Shown here: in pieces, positions 7,659-14,249 of the stretch
How the letters are laid out: every line of letters begins with the position of its first letter
Numbering within the stretch: position 1 is the first letter of the stretch
Source of the DNA: Thermoleophilaceae bacterium
GTDB taxonomy: Bacteria; Actinomycetota; Thermoleophilia; Solirubrobacterales; Thermoleophilaceae
Assembly: GCA_013813135.1 (NCBI GenBank)
Contig: JACCSF010000390.1
Span: 1-25,904 of the forward strand
Direction of reading: 5' to 3'
DNA: 25,904 nucleotides
Notes under the pieces: generated by a model
The model's database searches: none
What the model was told of the DNA's origin: nothing
What the model saw: the letters and a program-made list of their open reading frames with translations, nothing else
Made by a program: the position numbers and the translations under genes

Positions 7659-7665
7659 CTGCGGC

Positions 7666-8445
7666 TTATGCGGTCAGTCCACCGTCGACTGTCAGGCACA
7701 CGCCGGTCACGTAGGCGGCGTCGCTCGACGTGAGGAAGCGCACGCAGGCGGCCACCTCATCGGGGGTTCCGGCCCGGCGCGCGGGCACCAGCTCCAGCAG
7801 CCCGTCGCCCAGCCCCTCGGTCATGTCCGTCTCGATCAGCCCGGGGGCCACGGCGTTGACCGTAACGTTGCGGCGCGCAACCTCCGTCGCCACCGTCTTC
7901 GTCATCGCGACAAGACCGGCCTTCGAGGCCGCGTAGTTGGCCTGGCCCGGGTTGGCCTTCTCGATGCCGACGATCGAGGCGATGTTGACGACCCGGCCGA
8001 AGCGGTTGCGGATCATCGGCCGCAGGGCGCGGCGGGTCAGGCGGAAGGCTGCGGAAAGGTTGGTGTCGATGACCCTGTCCCAGTCGTCGTTGTCGATCTG
8101 GGGGGAGAGGCCGTCGGCGCGCACGCCCGCGTTGTTGACGAGCACCAGCACCGGCCCAAGCTCGTCCTCGAGGCGCTTGAAGAGCGTGTCCGCGGCATCC
8201 GGGTCGGAGATGTCGGCCTGCACCGCGACCGCCCGGCCGCCGGCGTCGGTGATCGCCTTGACCACGGCTTCGGCGCTGTCGGAGTCGCTGCGGTAGTTCA
8301 CGCCGACCGGCCATCCGTCCCGGGCGAGCATCTTCGCGATCGCCGCGCCGATGCCGCGCGAGCCGCCGGTGACGAGGGCGCAGCCCTCGGGGCGTCCATT
8401 GGCACTCCCTGCACGTCCGGCCGAGCCGGACGCTTCGGGCCTCAT
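7666..8445 (-). CDS. fabG: 3-oxoacyl-[ACP] reductase
   Basis: 259 aa NADPH-dependent short-chain dehydrogenase. TGGSRGIG (26-33) binds the cofactor; NNAG is at 104-107; Ser157, Tyr171 and Lys175 form the catalytic set in NIASIVG and YAASKAG; the C-terminus is VTGVCLTVDGGLTA. The start ATG overlaps the fabH stop (ATGA). About 20 residues precede the first beta strand, more than the few usual in FabG, and this Gly/Ala/Ser-rich stretch is encoded by the palindrome at 8411-8433. No start codon lies between that palindrome and the first strand, so the palindrome appears to be translated. Confidence 0.96.
   Translation of the reverse strand: MRPEASGSAGRAGSANGRPEGCALVTGGSRGIGAAIAKMLARDGWPVGVNYRSDSDSAEAVVKAITDAGGRAVAVQADISDPDAADTLFKRLEDELGPVLVLVNNAGVRADGLSPQIDNDDWDRVIDTNLSAAFRLTRRALRPMIRNRFGRVVNIASIVGIEKANPGQANYAASKAGLVAMTKTVATEVARRNVTVNAVAPGLIETDMTEGLGDGLLELVPARRAGTPDEVAACVRFLTSSDAAYVTGVCLTVDGGLTA
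8411..8433. repeat. Palindromic element, copy B (inside fabG 5' end)
   Basis: Inverted repeat CGTCCGG / CCGGACG (8414-8420 with 8426-8432) around the same CCGAG loop as the copies at 7638 and 24643. Its plus-strand right flank (TTCGGGCCTCATGC) also loosely resembles that of copy A (CTGCGGCTTATGC). It lies within codons 5-12 of fabG. Confidence 0.65.
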
Positions 8446-9443
8446 GCCCCCCATTGGATCACCCCCGCGCCCCAGGTGAAGCCCGCGCCGAAGGCGGCGA
8501 GCAGCACGTTCATGCCCGGCTCGAGCATCCCGCGCTCGCGGGCGTCCGCCAGCGCGATCGGAAGCGTGGCCGACGACGTGTTGCCGTAGCGGTCGATGCA
8601 GTCGATCACCCGCGCGCTGTCGACGCCCAGCCGCTCGCCCACCGCCGCGAGGATGCGCGCGTTGGCCTGGTGGTAGACGAACAGGCCGATGTCGTCGAGC
8701 TCCAGCCCGACGCGCTCGACGGCCTCGATCGTCGACTCGGACAGGCGCTGCACCGCGGCCTTGAAGGTGTCGTGGCCCTGCATGTGGATGATCTGATCGT
8801 CGTGGTTGGCGCGGATCGCAGGGGCGCCGGTGCCGTCGGCGTGCAGGGCGATGTGACCGATCAGGCCGGGGCCGCCGTTCGCGGCGCCCACCACCGCGGC
8901 GCCGGCGCCGTCGGCGAACAGGGCCGCGGTGCCGCGGTCCGACTTGTCGGTGAAGCGGCTCAGCACGTCGGCGCCGATCACCAGCACGTTCTCGCAGCGC
9001 CCGCACTCGACCTGGGCGGCGGCCAGCGACAGCGCCGAGAGGAAGCCTGTGCAGGCGGCGCCTAGGTCCATCGCGCCGGCCCTGTGGGCGCCCAGGTCGA
9101 GCGCCACCAGCGGCGCGGCGTTCGGCAGCAGCTCGTCGGCGCCCACGGTTGCAACCAGTACGAGATCGAGATCCTCGGCGGCCACTCCGGCCTCCTCGAG
9201 CGCTTGGCGCCCGGCGGCCGTGGCGAGATCTTGCAGACGCTCTCCGCCGGACACGTGGCGGCGTTCGTGGACACCGGTGCGGTGCACGATCCATTGCTCG
9301 GTCACGCCGGCGCCCTCGGCGACGGTCGCGTTCGTGACCACGTTGTCCGGCACCGCCATGGCCACAGAGGCGATCGTCGCCGGACGGGTCTGGCCGTTCC
9401 TCCAGGTCGGAGCCTGAGTGGTCTCTACGAGGGCGCTAGGCAT
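8442..9443 (-). CDS. fabH: 3-oxoacyl-[ACP] synthase III
   Basis: 333 aa initiating condensing enzyme: acyl-CoA plus malonyl-ACP gives 3-oxoacyl-ACP. The catalytic cysteine is in MDLGAACTGFLSAL, the histidine in LFVYHQANARIL and the asparagine in DRYGNTSSATLPIAL, the FabH Cys-His-Asn order. C-terminal LLAAFGAGFTWGAGVIQWG is typical. I used ATG 9443, which overlaps the upstream small ORF by 8 nt; this leaves about 25 residues before the usual first strand (TIASVAMAVPDNVVTN), and no alternative ATG, GTG or TTG lies closer. In an organism of this type the primer could be branched acyl-CoA, which the sequence does not settle. Confidence 0.95.
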   Translation of the reverse strand: MPSALVETTQAPTWRNGQTRPATIASVAMAVPDNVVTNATVAEGAGVTEQWIVHRTGVHERRHVSGGERLQDLATAAGRQALEEAGVAAEDLDLVLVATVGADELLPNAAPLVALDLGAHRAGAMDLGAACTGFLSALSLAAAQVECGRCENVLVIGADVLSRFTDKSDRGTAALFADGAGAAVVGAANGGPGLIGHIALHADGTGAPAIRANHDDQIIHMQGHDTFKAAVQRLSESTIEAVERVGLELDDIGLFVYHQANARILAAVGERLGVDSARVIDCIDRYGNTSSATLPIALADARERGMLEPGMNVLLAAFGAGFTWGAGVIQWGA

Positions 9444-9618
9444 TGGCGGCCGCCATCGCAAGCGGAGCCTCGGGCGCGTCGCGGGACTCGAGCAACTCGT
9501 ATCCGGCGAGCGCTGCACAGAAAATTGCAGGCTGAGCCCAGGCCGTGCCGTCCGAGGCGCGCTCGAGCAGGTCGGGGCGCTGGCGCTCCATCGCGAGATG
9601 TCGATAGTTGCGAGCCAT
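9436..9618 (-). CDS. Small ORF ahead of fabH, unknown
   Basis: 60 codons, not recognised. Its stop lies inside the fabH start region (8-nt overlap), the same close packing as the rest of the operon, and roughly three quarters of its third positions are G or C. The predicted peptide begins MARNYRHLAMERQRPDLLE and has a short hydrophobic patch AIFCAALAGYELLE, but no signal peptide, clear membrane segment or known motif. A weak GGGATGG lies upstream. It may be a real small protein or a leader ORF that feeds ribosomes into fabH. Confidence 0.45.
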   Translation of the reverse strand: MARNYRHLAMERQRPDLLERASDGTAWAQPAIFCAALAGYELLESRDAPEAPLAMAAANA

Positions 9619-9628
9619 CAGTGCACCA

Positions 9629-9642
9629 TCCCGTACACGGGA
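9629..9642. promoter_or_regulatory. Inverted repeat before the fatty-acid operon
   Basis: Perfect 6-bp arms TCCCGT / ACGGGA with a 2-nt centre, 10 nt upstream of the first ATG of the operon. A weak -10-like TAATGC (9652-9657, minus strand) would place transcription start next to it. It has the form of a repressor operator, but no regulator gene is adjacent. Confidence 0.4.
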
Positions 9643-9669
9643 GCGGTCTCAGCATTACTCGCCAGGCTT

Positions 9670-9685
9670 CCCCCCGGTCGGGGGG
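9670..9685. terminator. C6/G6 hairpin between MFS gene and fatty-acid operon
   Basis: CCCCCC-GGTC-GGGGGG, 65 nt beyond the MFS stop. There is no T-tract on the minus strand; TCTTGT follows on the plus strand. Possibly a transcription barrier between the two minus-strand units, or the upstream edge of the fab promoter region. Confidence 0.35.
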
Positions 9686-9750
9686 TCTTGTGGGGAACGG
9701 CGGGGGGTCGGCGGGCCGGTTGGTCCCCGTGCACGGCCCCGAATCCCCTC

Positions 9751-11211
9751 TTACGCAGCCACTTGCGCGGGTTGGGGCTGCTCCGACTCGCCCTGCCGAG
9801 CCGCCTCCGCGTGCCCCCTGCTCTCGCGCGAGGACAGCAGCAGCAGGGCCAGCACGGCACCGAGCAGGGCCAGGGCGGCCCCGCCCAGGAACCCCGCCTG
9901 GTAGCCCTCGGTGAGCGCCACCTGCTGCGCCGCGTCGACCGCGTCCGAGCGGGCCGTGGCGAGAGCCACGAGGATGGCCAGCCCGAGCGCGCCGCCGATC
10001 TGCTGAGACGTGTTCACCAGTCCGGACGCCAGGCCGGCCTGCTCGCCGGAGACGCCGGTCGTGGCCGCGATCGTCGCCGCCACGAACGCGAAGGCGACGC
10101 CGGAGCCGACCACGATCGAGGGGCCGAGCACATCCGCCAGGAAGCTGCCGTCAGACGAGATCTGGCCGAACCAGACCAGGCCGATGCTGGCCCCGAACAG
10201 GCCCACGACCATCGTCGTCTTGTAACCGAGGCGCGTGACCACCTGGGACGCGGCCCCCGCCGACACGATGATCGACAGTGCGATCGGCAGCTGGGCGAAG
10301 CCGGCCTCGATCGGGCTGTAGCCGAGCACCTGCTGCGTGTAGAAGGTGAGGAAGAAGAACATCGGGAACATCGCCATCGTCATCGCGAGGCCCACGATGT
10401 TCGCCCCTCGAAGCGCGCGGTTGGCGAAGATCTTCAGCGGCATCAGCGGACGCCGTGCGCGCCGCTCGATCTCCACGAAAGCGGCGAGTAGCACCAGCGA
10501 GGCGGCTGCCAGGCCGACCGTCTGCACCGACCCCCAGCCGGCGTCGTTGGCGTCGACCAGCGCGTATACGAGCAACACCAGGCCGGCGGTGACCGAGACG
10601 GCGCCGGCCACGTCGAACGAGCGCGTGCCGGCCGCCTCGCGGCCCTCCGGCAGCAGGCGGGTGGCCAGCAGGGCGGCGACGATGCCGATCGGCACGTTGA
10701 CGAAGAGCACGGCCTCCCACCCGAGCCACTCGGTCAGCACGCCGCCGAGGATCACGCCCGCGGCGCCGCCCGACCCTGCCACGGCGCCCCACACGCCAAG
10801 CGCCTTGTTGCGCTCGGCGCCCTCCGGGAAGAGCGTCATCACGAGCGAGAGCGCGGCCGGCGAGATGACCGCCGCGCCGAGGCCCTGCACGGCGCGGGCC
10901 AGCACGAGCCACAGCGCGCTCTGCGCGAGCCCACCTATCAACGAAGCGGCGCTGAACAGCACCAGGCCGGCGATGAACACCCGGCGGCGTCCGAGCAGGT
11001 CGGCGACGCGACCGCCGAGCAGCAGGAAGCCGCCGAACATGAGCGTGTAGGCGTTCGCCACCCAGGACAGGTCCTCGCCGGCGAAATCGAGATCCCTCCC
11101 GATCGAGGGCAGGGCCACGCTGACGATGGCCGCGTCGAGGATCAGCACGAACTGGGTAGAGGCGAGTAGTGCGAGCGCGAGCCCGCGTCGCTCGGTCGGT
11201 TCGGTAGACAT
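9751..11211 (-). CDS. MFS drug exporter, DHA2 (EmrB/QacA) type
   Basis: 486 aa membrane protein with the length and pattern of a 14-helix proton-driven exporter. FVLILDAAIVSVALPSIGRD (21-40) is the DHA2 helix-1 motif with Asp26; GGRVADLLGRRRVF (66-79) is MFS motif A; LGWEAVLFVNVPIGI is the usual block after helix 5-6; internal LDxxIVxVALP and GYSPIEAGFAQLP features also fit. The C-terminal tail is hydrophilic (SRESRGHAEAARQGE). Substrate unknown; relatives export dyes, antibiotics and biocides. No Shine-Dalgarno precedes the ATG, and TATCGT lies 8 nt upstream. It starts 33 nt after the response regulator gene on the same strand, so it may be controlled by, or co-transcribed with, that two-component system. 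Confidence 0.93.
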   Translation of the reverse strand: MSTEPTERRGLALALLASTQFVLILDAAIVSVALPSIGRDLDFAGEDLSWVANAYTLMFGGFLLLGGRVADLLGRRRVFIAGLVLFSAASLIGGLAQSALWLVLARAVQGLGAAVISPAALSLVMTLFPEGAERNKALGVWGAVAGSGGAAGVILGGVLTEWLGWEAVLFVNVPIGIVAALLATRLLPEGREAAGTRSFDVAGAVSVTAGLVLLVYALVDANDAGWGSVQTVGLAAASLVLLAAFVEIERRARRPLMPLKIFANRALRGANIVGLAMTMAMFPMFFFLTFYTQQVLGYSPIEAGFAQLPIALSIIVSAGAASQVVTRLGYKTTMVVGLFGASIGLVWFGQISSDGSFLADVLGPSIVVGSGVAFAFVAATIAATTGVSGEQAGLASGLVNTSQQIGGALGLAILVALATARSDAVDAAQQVALTEGYQAGFLGGAALALLGAVLALLLLSSRESRGHAEAARQGESEQPQPAQVAA

Positions 11212-11244
11212 CGCAGAGCACGATACGCAACCCGATTTGCCGGC

Positions 11245-11850
11245 TTAGTTCGTCAAACCGAGCCGCTCGGCGCGCTGCACCGCCTCGGCTCGGTTGCGCA
11301 CGTTCAGCTTGCGGTAGAGCGCACTCGTGTGCTCCTTGACGGTGTGCGGCGACAGGAACAAGCGTTCGGCGATCTCCTTGTTGGTCGCCCCCGAAGCCAT
11401 CAGCGACAGCACCTCGCGCTCGCGCTCGGAGAGCGCCGCCGCGGGCTGCTCGGCGCGCGGCGCGAACACGGTCATCCCCTTCCCAACCATGCGCACGGCC
11501 GCCGCCACGTCGTCCGCCGACCAGTCCTTCGAAACGAACCCCGACGCCCCGGCGGCCTTCGCGGCCTGCGGCGAGATCCAGCCGGCGCCGGAGATCAGCA
11601 GCACGCGCGTGGTGGGCGACTCGCGCCGGATCGCCTCGCACAGCTCGGCGCCCGACTCTTCACCCAGGAACAGGTCGACCAGTGCCACGTGCGGGTCGTA
11701 GCGGCGCGCCATCGCGAGCGCCTCCTCCGCGTTCGACGCCGATAGGCAGCGCTCGACCCACGGCTGCTCGGTCAGCAGCAGGCGAAAGCCCCAGTGGACG
11801 ACGTCGTGGTCGTCGACCACCAGCACGCGCAGGTTGCGCTCCGGGGTCAT
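11245..11850 (-). CDS. Response regulator, NarL/LuxR type
   Basis: 201 aa. The receiver domain (about 7-125) has the acid pair Asp13-Asp14, phospho-acceptor Asp59 in LVDLFL, Ser87 and Lys108. The LuxR-type helix-turn-helix spans about 137-198 with LSEREREVLSLMASGATNKE and LSPHTVKEHTSALYRKL. Phosphorylation by the upstream kinase should control DNA binding. ATG overlaps the kinase stop (ATGA), and a repeated GGAGGAGGAGG within the kinase tail provides a strong ribosome-binding site, so it may be made in excess over the kinase. The downstream MFS gene is a plausible target. Confidence 0.94.
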   Translation of the reverse strand: MTPERNLRVLVVDDHDVVHWGFRLLLTEQPWVERCLSASNAEEALAMARRYDPHVALVDLFLGEESGAELCEAIRRESPTTRVLLISGAGWISPQAAKAAGASGFVSKDWSADDVAAAVRMVGKGMTVFAPRAEQPAAALSEREREVLSLMASGATNKEIAERLFLSPHTVKEHTSALYRKLNVRNRAEAVQRAERLGLTN

Positions 11851-12959
11851 TCGTCCTCCTCCTCCACCGGCACGACCAGGCGCACGCGCCACTCTGAGCC
11901 CTCCGGGCCGAACTCGACCAGAGCCCCGCGCCCGAGCGCCTCCACCGCTGCCAGCCGGAGGCCCATGCCGGTGCCGCGCGTGTCGCTGCGGGCGCCATCG
12001 TTGCGCACCTCGAGCACGAACGCGCCGTCTACGCGCCCCACCCGCACGCGCACGCTCGACGGGCGCGCGTGCTTGTCGGCGTTGCGCAGCGCCTCGGCGA
12101 GGACGGACTGGGCCAACGGCTCGATCTCCGGGGGGACCACGACGCCCCTCTCCCAGTCGAGCTCGAGCGGCAGGTCCTTGTAGTGGCGGCCGAGCCGCTC
12201 GAGCTCCCCGTCCAGCGTGGCGCCGGTGTCGAGCGTGGGCGGGGCCAGCGGGCGGCCGAGGGCATCGCGCAGGTCCTTGAGCGCCGCCTGCATCTCGTCC
12301 GCGCAGCGCTTGCGCGCCTCCTCGCTGAGGCCGTGCTCGGAGCCCAGCACGAGCGAGACGCCGAAGAGCCGCTGCACGACGCGCTCGTGGATCTCGCGCG
12401 CAAGGTCGATGCGGGCCTGGAGCAGCCGCGCCCGGCCCTGTTGGCTGGTGGCGATCCGCACGCTGGCCGCGAGCGCAGCGGTCTTGCCGAGCGTCCACAT
12501 CGCGTGGCGCTCGGCGTCGGTCAGCTCGAACTGGGCGCCGCCGCGGTCGGCGAAGATGACGCCCAGCCAGCGCCCGCCCGCGGACACGGGCGTGCAGGTG
12601 AGCGTCTCGACGCCGGGGAAGTGCGCGTAGCGTTCGGGGACCCAGCGGCCAAGCCCGCCGCTGACCTCCACCACGCGGTCCTCGGACAGGGCGACCTGCG
12701 CGATCGGGGTCTCCTCGAGCGTGCCGTAGATGTCGCGCAGCAGCGGGGCATCCATCCCGTGGCTGCCGACCGGCACCACCAGTTGGCGCGCCTCGTCGTA
12801 GAGCAGCAGCCCGGCGCGCTCCATGTTGACCACCGTGCAGAGAGCGGTGCAGAGCCGGTCGTAGAACCCCGGGCCGCCGGACCCGGCCGGCTGCCTGTCC
12901 AGCTCGGCGAGCAGCTCGACGATCACGTCGAGTGCATCGGTACGCGCCGGGACGGCCAT
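11847..12959 (-). CDS. GAF-domain histidine kinase, NarL-partner type
   Basis: 370 aa with no membrane helix, so a soluble sensor. A GAF-like domain (about 30-165) contains MERAGLLLYDEARQLVVPVG and ends ELTDAERHAMWTLGKTAALA. The HisKA_3-type dimerisation region has His191 in REIHERVVQRLFGVSL. The ATPase domain shows Asn293 in AEALRNADKHA and the glycine box GTGMGL (329-334); it is the short form typical of kinases pairing with LuxR-type regulators. The ligand sensed by GAF is unknown. The C-terminus VEEEDE doubles as the ribosome-binding site of the next gene. The ATG lacks a Shine-Dalgarno but has TACAAC 6 nt upstream, so the transcript may be leaderless. Confidence 0.93.
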   Translation of the reverse strand: MAVPARTDALDVIVELLAELDRQPAGSGGPGFYDRLCTALCTVVNMERAGLLLYDEARQLVVPVGSHGMDAPLLRDIYGTLEETPIAQVALSEDRVVEVSGGLGRWVPERYAHFPGVETLTCTPVSAGGRWLGVIFADRGGAQFELTDAERHAMWTLGKTAALAASVRIATSQQGRARLLQARIDLAREIHERVVQRLFGVSLVLGSEHGLSEEARKRCADEMQAALKDLRDALGRPLAPPTLDTGATLDGELERLGRHYKDLPLELDWERGVVVPPEIEPLAQSVLAEALRNADKHARPSSVRVRVGRVDGAFVLEVRNDGARSDTRGTGMGLRLAAVEALGRGALVEFGPEGSEWRVRLVVPVEEEDE

Positions 12960-12965
12960 GTGAGT

Positions 12966-12971
12966 GTTGTA
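12966..12971 (-). promoter_or_regulatory. Candidate -10 box, leaderless kinase transcript
   Basis: Minus-strand TACAAC ends 6 nt before the kinase ATG, so initiation would fall on or next to the A of the start codon. No -35 consensus was found. The absence of a Shine-Dalgarno agrees with a leaderless message. Confidence 0.4.
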
Positions 12972-12976
12972 CCCGC

Positions 12977-13201
12977 TTAGGCGTCCTGCAGGGCGAGACG
13001 GAGCGCCTGCTCGGAGGTCAGCGACACCGCGCGCGCGTATCCACAGGCACGGCAGCGGCAGATCGCCTCGGCGTCGAAGTCGTCGATCAGCAGCGACCAG
13101 TCGACGTCTCCCGACAGACACGCTCGGCAGGCGAGCGCGGCAGCCACCAAGCTGGGGTCGTCGTCCCCGCGAAAGCTGGCAAGCTCAAGCGTCTCCTCCA
13201 T
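12977..13201 (-). CDS. Small cysteine-rich (zinc-ribbon-like) protein, unknown
   Basis: 74 aa from ATG 13201, chosen because GGGGGAGG lies 8 nt upstream; an in-frame ATG at 13246 would overlap that site. Five cysteines: Cys25 and Cys28 (CRAC) and Cys48, Cys50, Cys53 (CRCRAC), with CxxC pairs about 20 residues apart, as in a rubredoxin-like or zinc-ribbon knuckle. The remainder is acidic with a C-terminal helix (TSEQALRLALQDA). It ends 17 nt before the histidine kinase ATG on the same strand. Family not recognised. Confidence 0.7.
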   Translation of the reverse strand: MEETLELASFRGDDDPSLVAAALACRACLSGDVDWSLLIDDFDAEAICRCRACGYARAVSLTSEQALRLALQDA

Positions 13202-13252
13202 ATGCAGAGCCTCCCCCAGTTCGAGGTGTCCCTCAACCGGCCACACCGCAAA

Positions 13253-13268
13253 CCCCCCGCCTGGGGGG
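13253..13268 (-). terminator. Terminator of the folate operon
   Basis: On the minus strand CCCCCC-AGGC-GGGGGG is followed by TTT. It lies 52 nt past the folK stop and just before the next minus-strand gene. The T-tract is short. Confidence 0.5.
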
Positions 13269-13278
13269 ATGATGCCCT

Positions 13279-13297
13279 CCGGGGCTCACGCCCCCGG
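13279..13297 (-). repeat. GC hairpin after folK, similar to the one after greA
   Basis: Minus strand CCGGGGGC-GTGA-GCCCCGG, a stem with one bulged G and a GNRA-type loop. Except for loop and bulge it matches the hairpin at 3-22. It is 23 nt past the folK stop and precedes the C6/G6 hairpin, giving a tandem 3' end. Confidence 0.5.
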
Positions 13298-13320
13298 GCC
13301 CGCTCACCCGACCGGTCGCG

Positions 13321-13812
13321 TCAGAACCTCCCGAAGGGCTCCACGAGCTGATCGGACACCGCGCCGAGACGCTCCGCGAGCCGCGTGCCGTCCGGCAGCG
13401 CCAGCCCGGGGTCGAGCTCCAGCAGCGGCTCGAGCACAAAGCGGCGGCTCGTGACCTCGGCGTGCGGCAGCGTCAAGCGCTCGGAGCGGTGCTCGCGTTC
13501 GCCGAGGAGCAGCACGTCCACGTCGATCGGCCGTGGTCCGCGGCGCACGCCACCGGAAGGCCTGCCCAGGTCGCGCTCCACCTGCTTGCAGGCATCGAGC
13601 AGCGACTCGGGATCCAGGTCGGTGTGGATACGCAGGCAGGCGTTGAGGAAGTTGGGCTGTTCGGTGACGTCGCCCTGGGGCGCGGTCTCGTAGACCGACG
13701 AGGAGGCGGTCACCTCGATGCCGCGGGTCTCCAGCGCGGCTCGCGCGGCCCGCAGGTTGGCGAGCCGGTCGCCCTCGTTGGAGCCGAGGCCGAGGTAGCC
13801 GACCTCGCTCAA
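13321..13812 (-). CDS. folK: HPPK: 2-amino-4-hydroxy-6-hydroxymethyldihydropteridine diphosphokinase
   Basis: 163 aa. Transfers pyrophosphate from ATP to hydroxymethyl-dihydropterin, the step before FolP. Motifs are YLGLGSNEGDRLANL (6-20), YETAPQGDVTEQPNFLNACL (41-60), RPIDVDVLLLGE (94-105) with the two magnesium-binding Asp97 and Asp99, and LPHAEVTSRRFVLEPLLEL (115-133). The start appears to be TTG overlapping the folB stop (TTGA); no ATG or GTG is available near the first strand. AAGGAGG lies only 1 nt upstream, so translation probably depends on coupling with folB. Confidence 0.95.
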   Translation of the reverse strand: MSEVGYLGLGSNEGDRLANLRAARAALETRGIEVTASSSVYETAPQGDVTEQPNFLNACLRIHTDLDPESLLDACKQVERDLGRPSGGVRRGPRPIDVDVLLLGEREHRSERLTLPHAEVTSRRFVLEPLLELDPGLALPDGTRLAERLGAVSDQLVEPFGRF

Positions 13813-14249
13813 GCCTCCTTCCAGACCTCCACCGACACCTCGTCCACCGGCAGCGGGATCGGGGGCTCGGGCTTGGCAGCCTTGACCCGCACCGACTCCG
13901 CGCCGAAGCGATCGATCAGCCGGTCCGCGACGGCGGTGCACAGCCGCTCGAGCGTGTTGTACGAGCGCTCCTGCGCCGCCAGCGCCACCTGCTCGCACAC
14001 CTCTCCGTAGTTGATCGTGTCCTCGACGCGGTCGGTCACCGTCGCGTCGCACTCGTCGAGCTCGAAGGAGACGTCGAACACGAGCCGCTGGCCAAGCTCG
14101 CGCTCTGCCTCGTGCACGCCGTGGCGGGTGTAGAGCGATAGACCGCTGATCTCGATCGTGACGGCGGGCGCTGAGGACTGGCGATCGTCGTCGAGCGCGT
14201 CCTCATCCAGCTCGTCGTCGAAGTCATCCTCCTCCCGCTCCCAAGTCAT
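13809..14249 (-). CDS. folB: Dihydroneopterin aldolase
   Basis: 146 aa. Converts 7,8-dihydroneopterin to hydroxymethyl-dihydropterin and glycolaldehyde. The T-fold domain runs about 30-143: ISGLSLYTRHGVHEAERELG (34-53) with Glu49 near the pterin site, TINYGEVC (78-85), SYNTLERLCTAVAD (96-109) with the conserved Glu101, and VRVKAAKPEPPI (120-131) with catalytic Lys126. Residues 4-22 form an unusual run rich in Asp and Glu (EREEDDFDDELDEDALDDD) that the core enzyme does not need. ATG overlaps the folP stop (ATGA). The acidic start is well supported since no other start fits the overlap. Confidence 0.95.
   Translation of the reverse strand: MTWEREEDDFDDELDEDALDDDRQSSAPAVTIEISGLSLYTRHGVHEAERELGQRLVFDVSFELDECDATVTDRVEDTINYGEVCEQVALAAQERSYNTLERLCTAVADRLIDRFGAESVRVKAAKPEPPIPLPVDEVSVEVWKEA

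Noticed and set aside
9751..11850. LuxR-type regulator and MFS exporter as part of a secondary-metabolite cluster
   Set aside because: No biosynthetic genes are adjacent; the neighbours are housekeeping lipid and folate genes.
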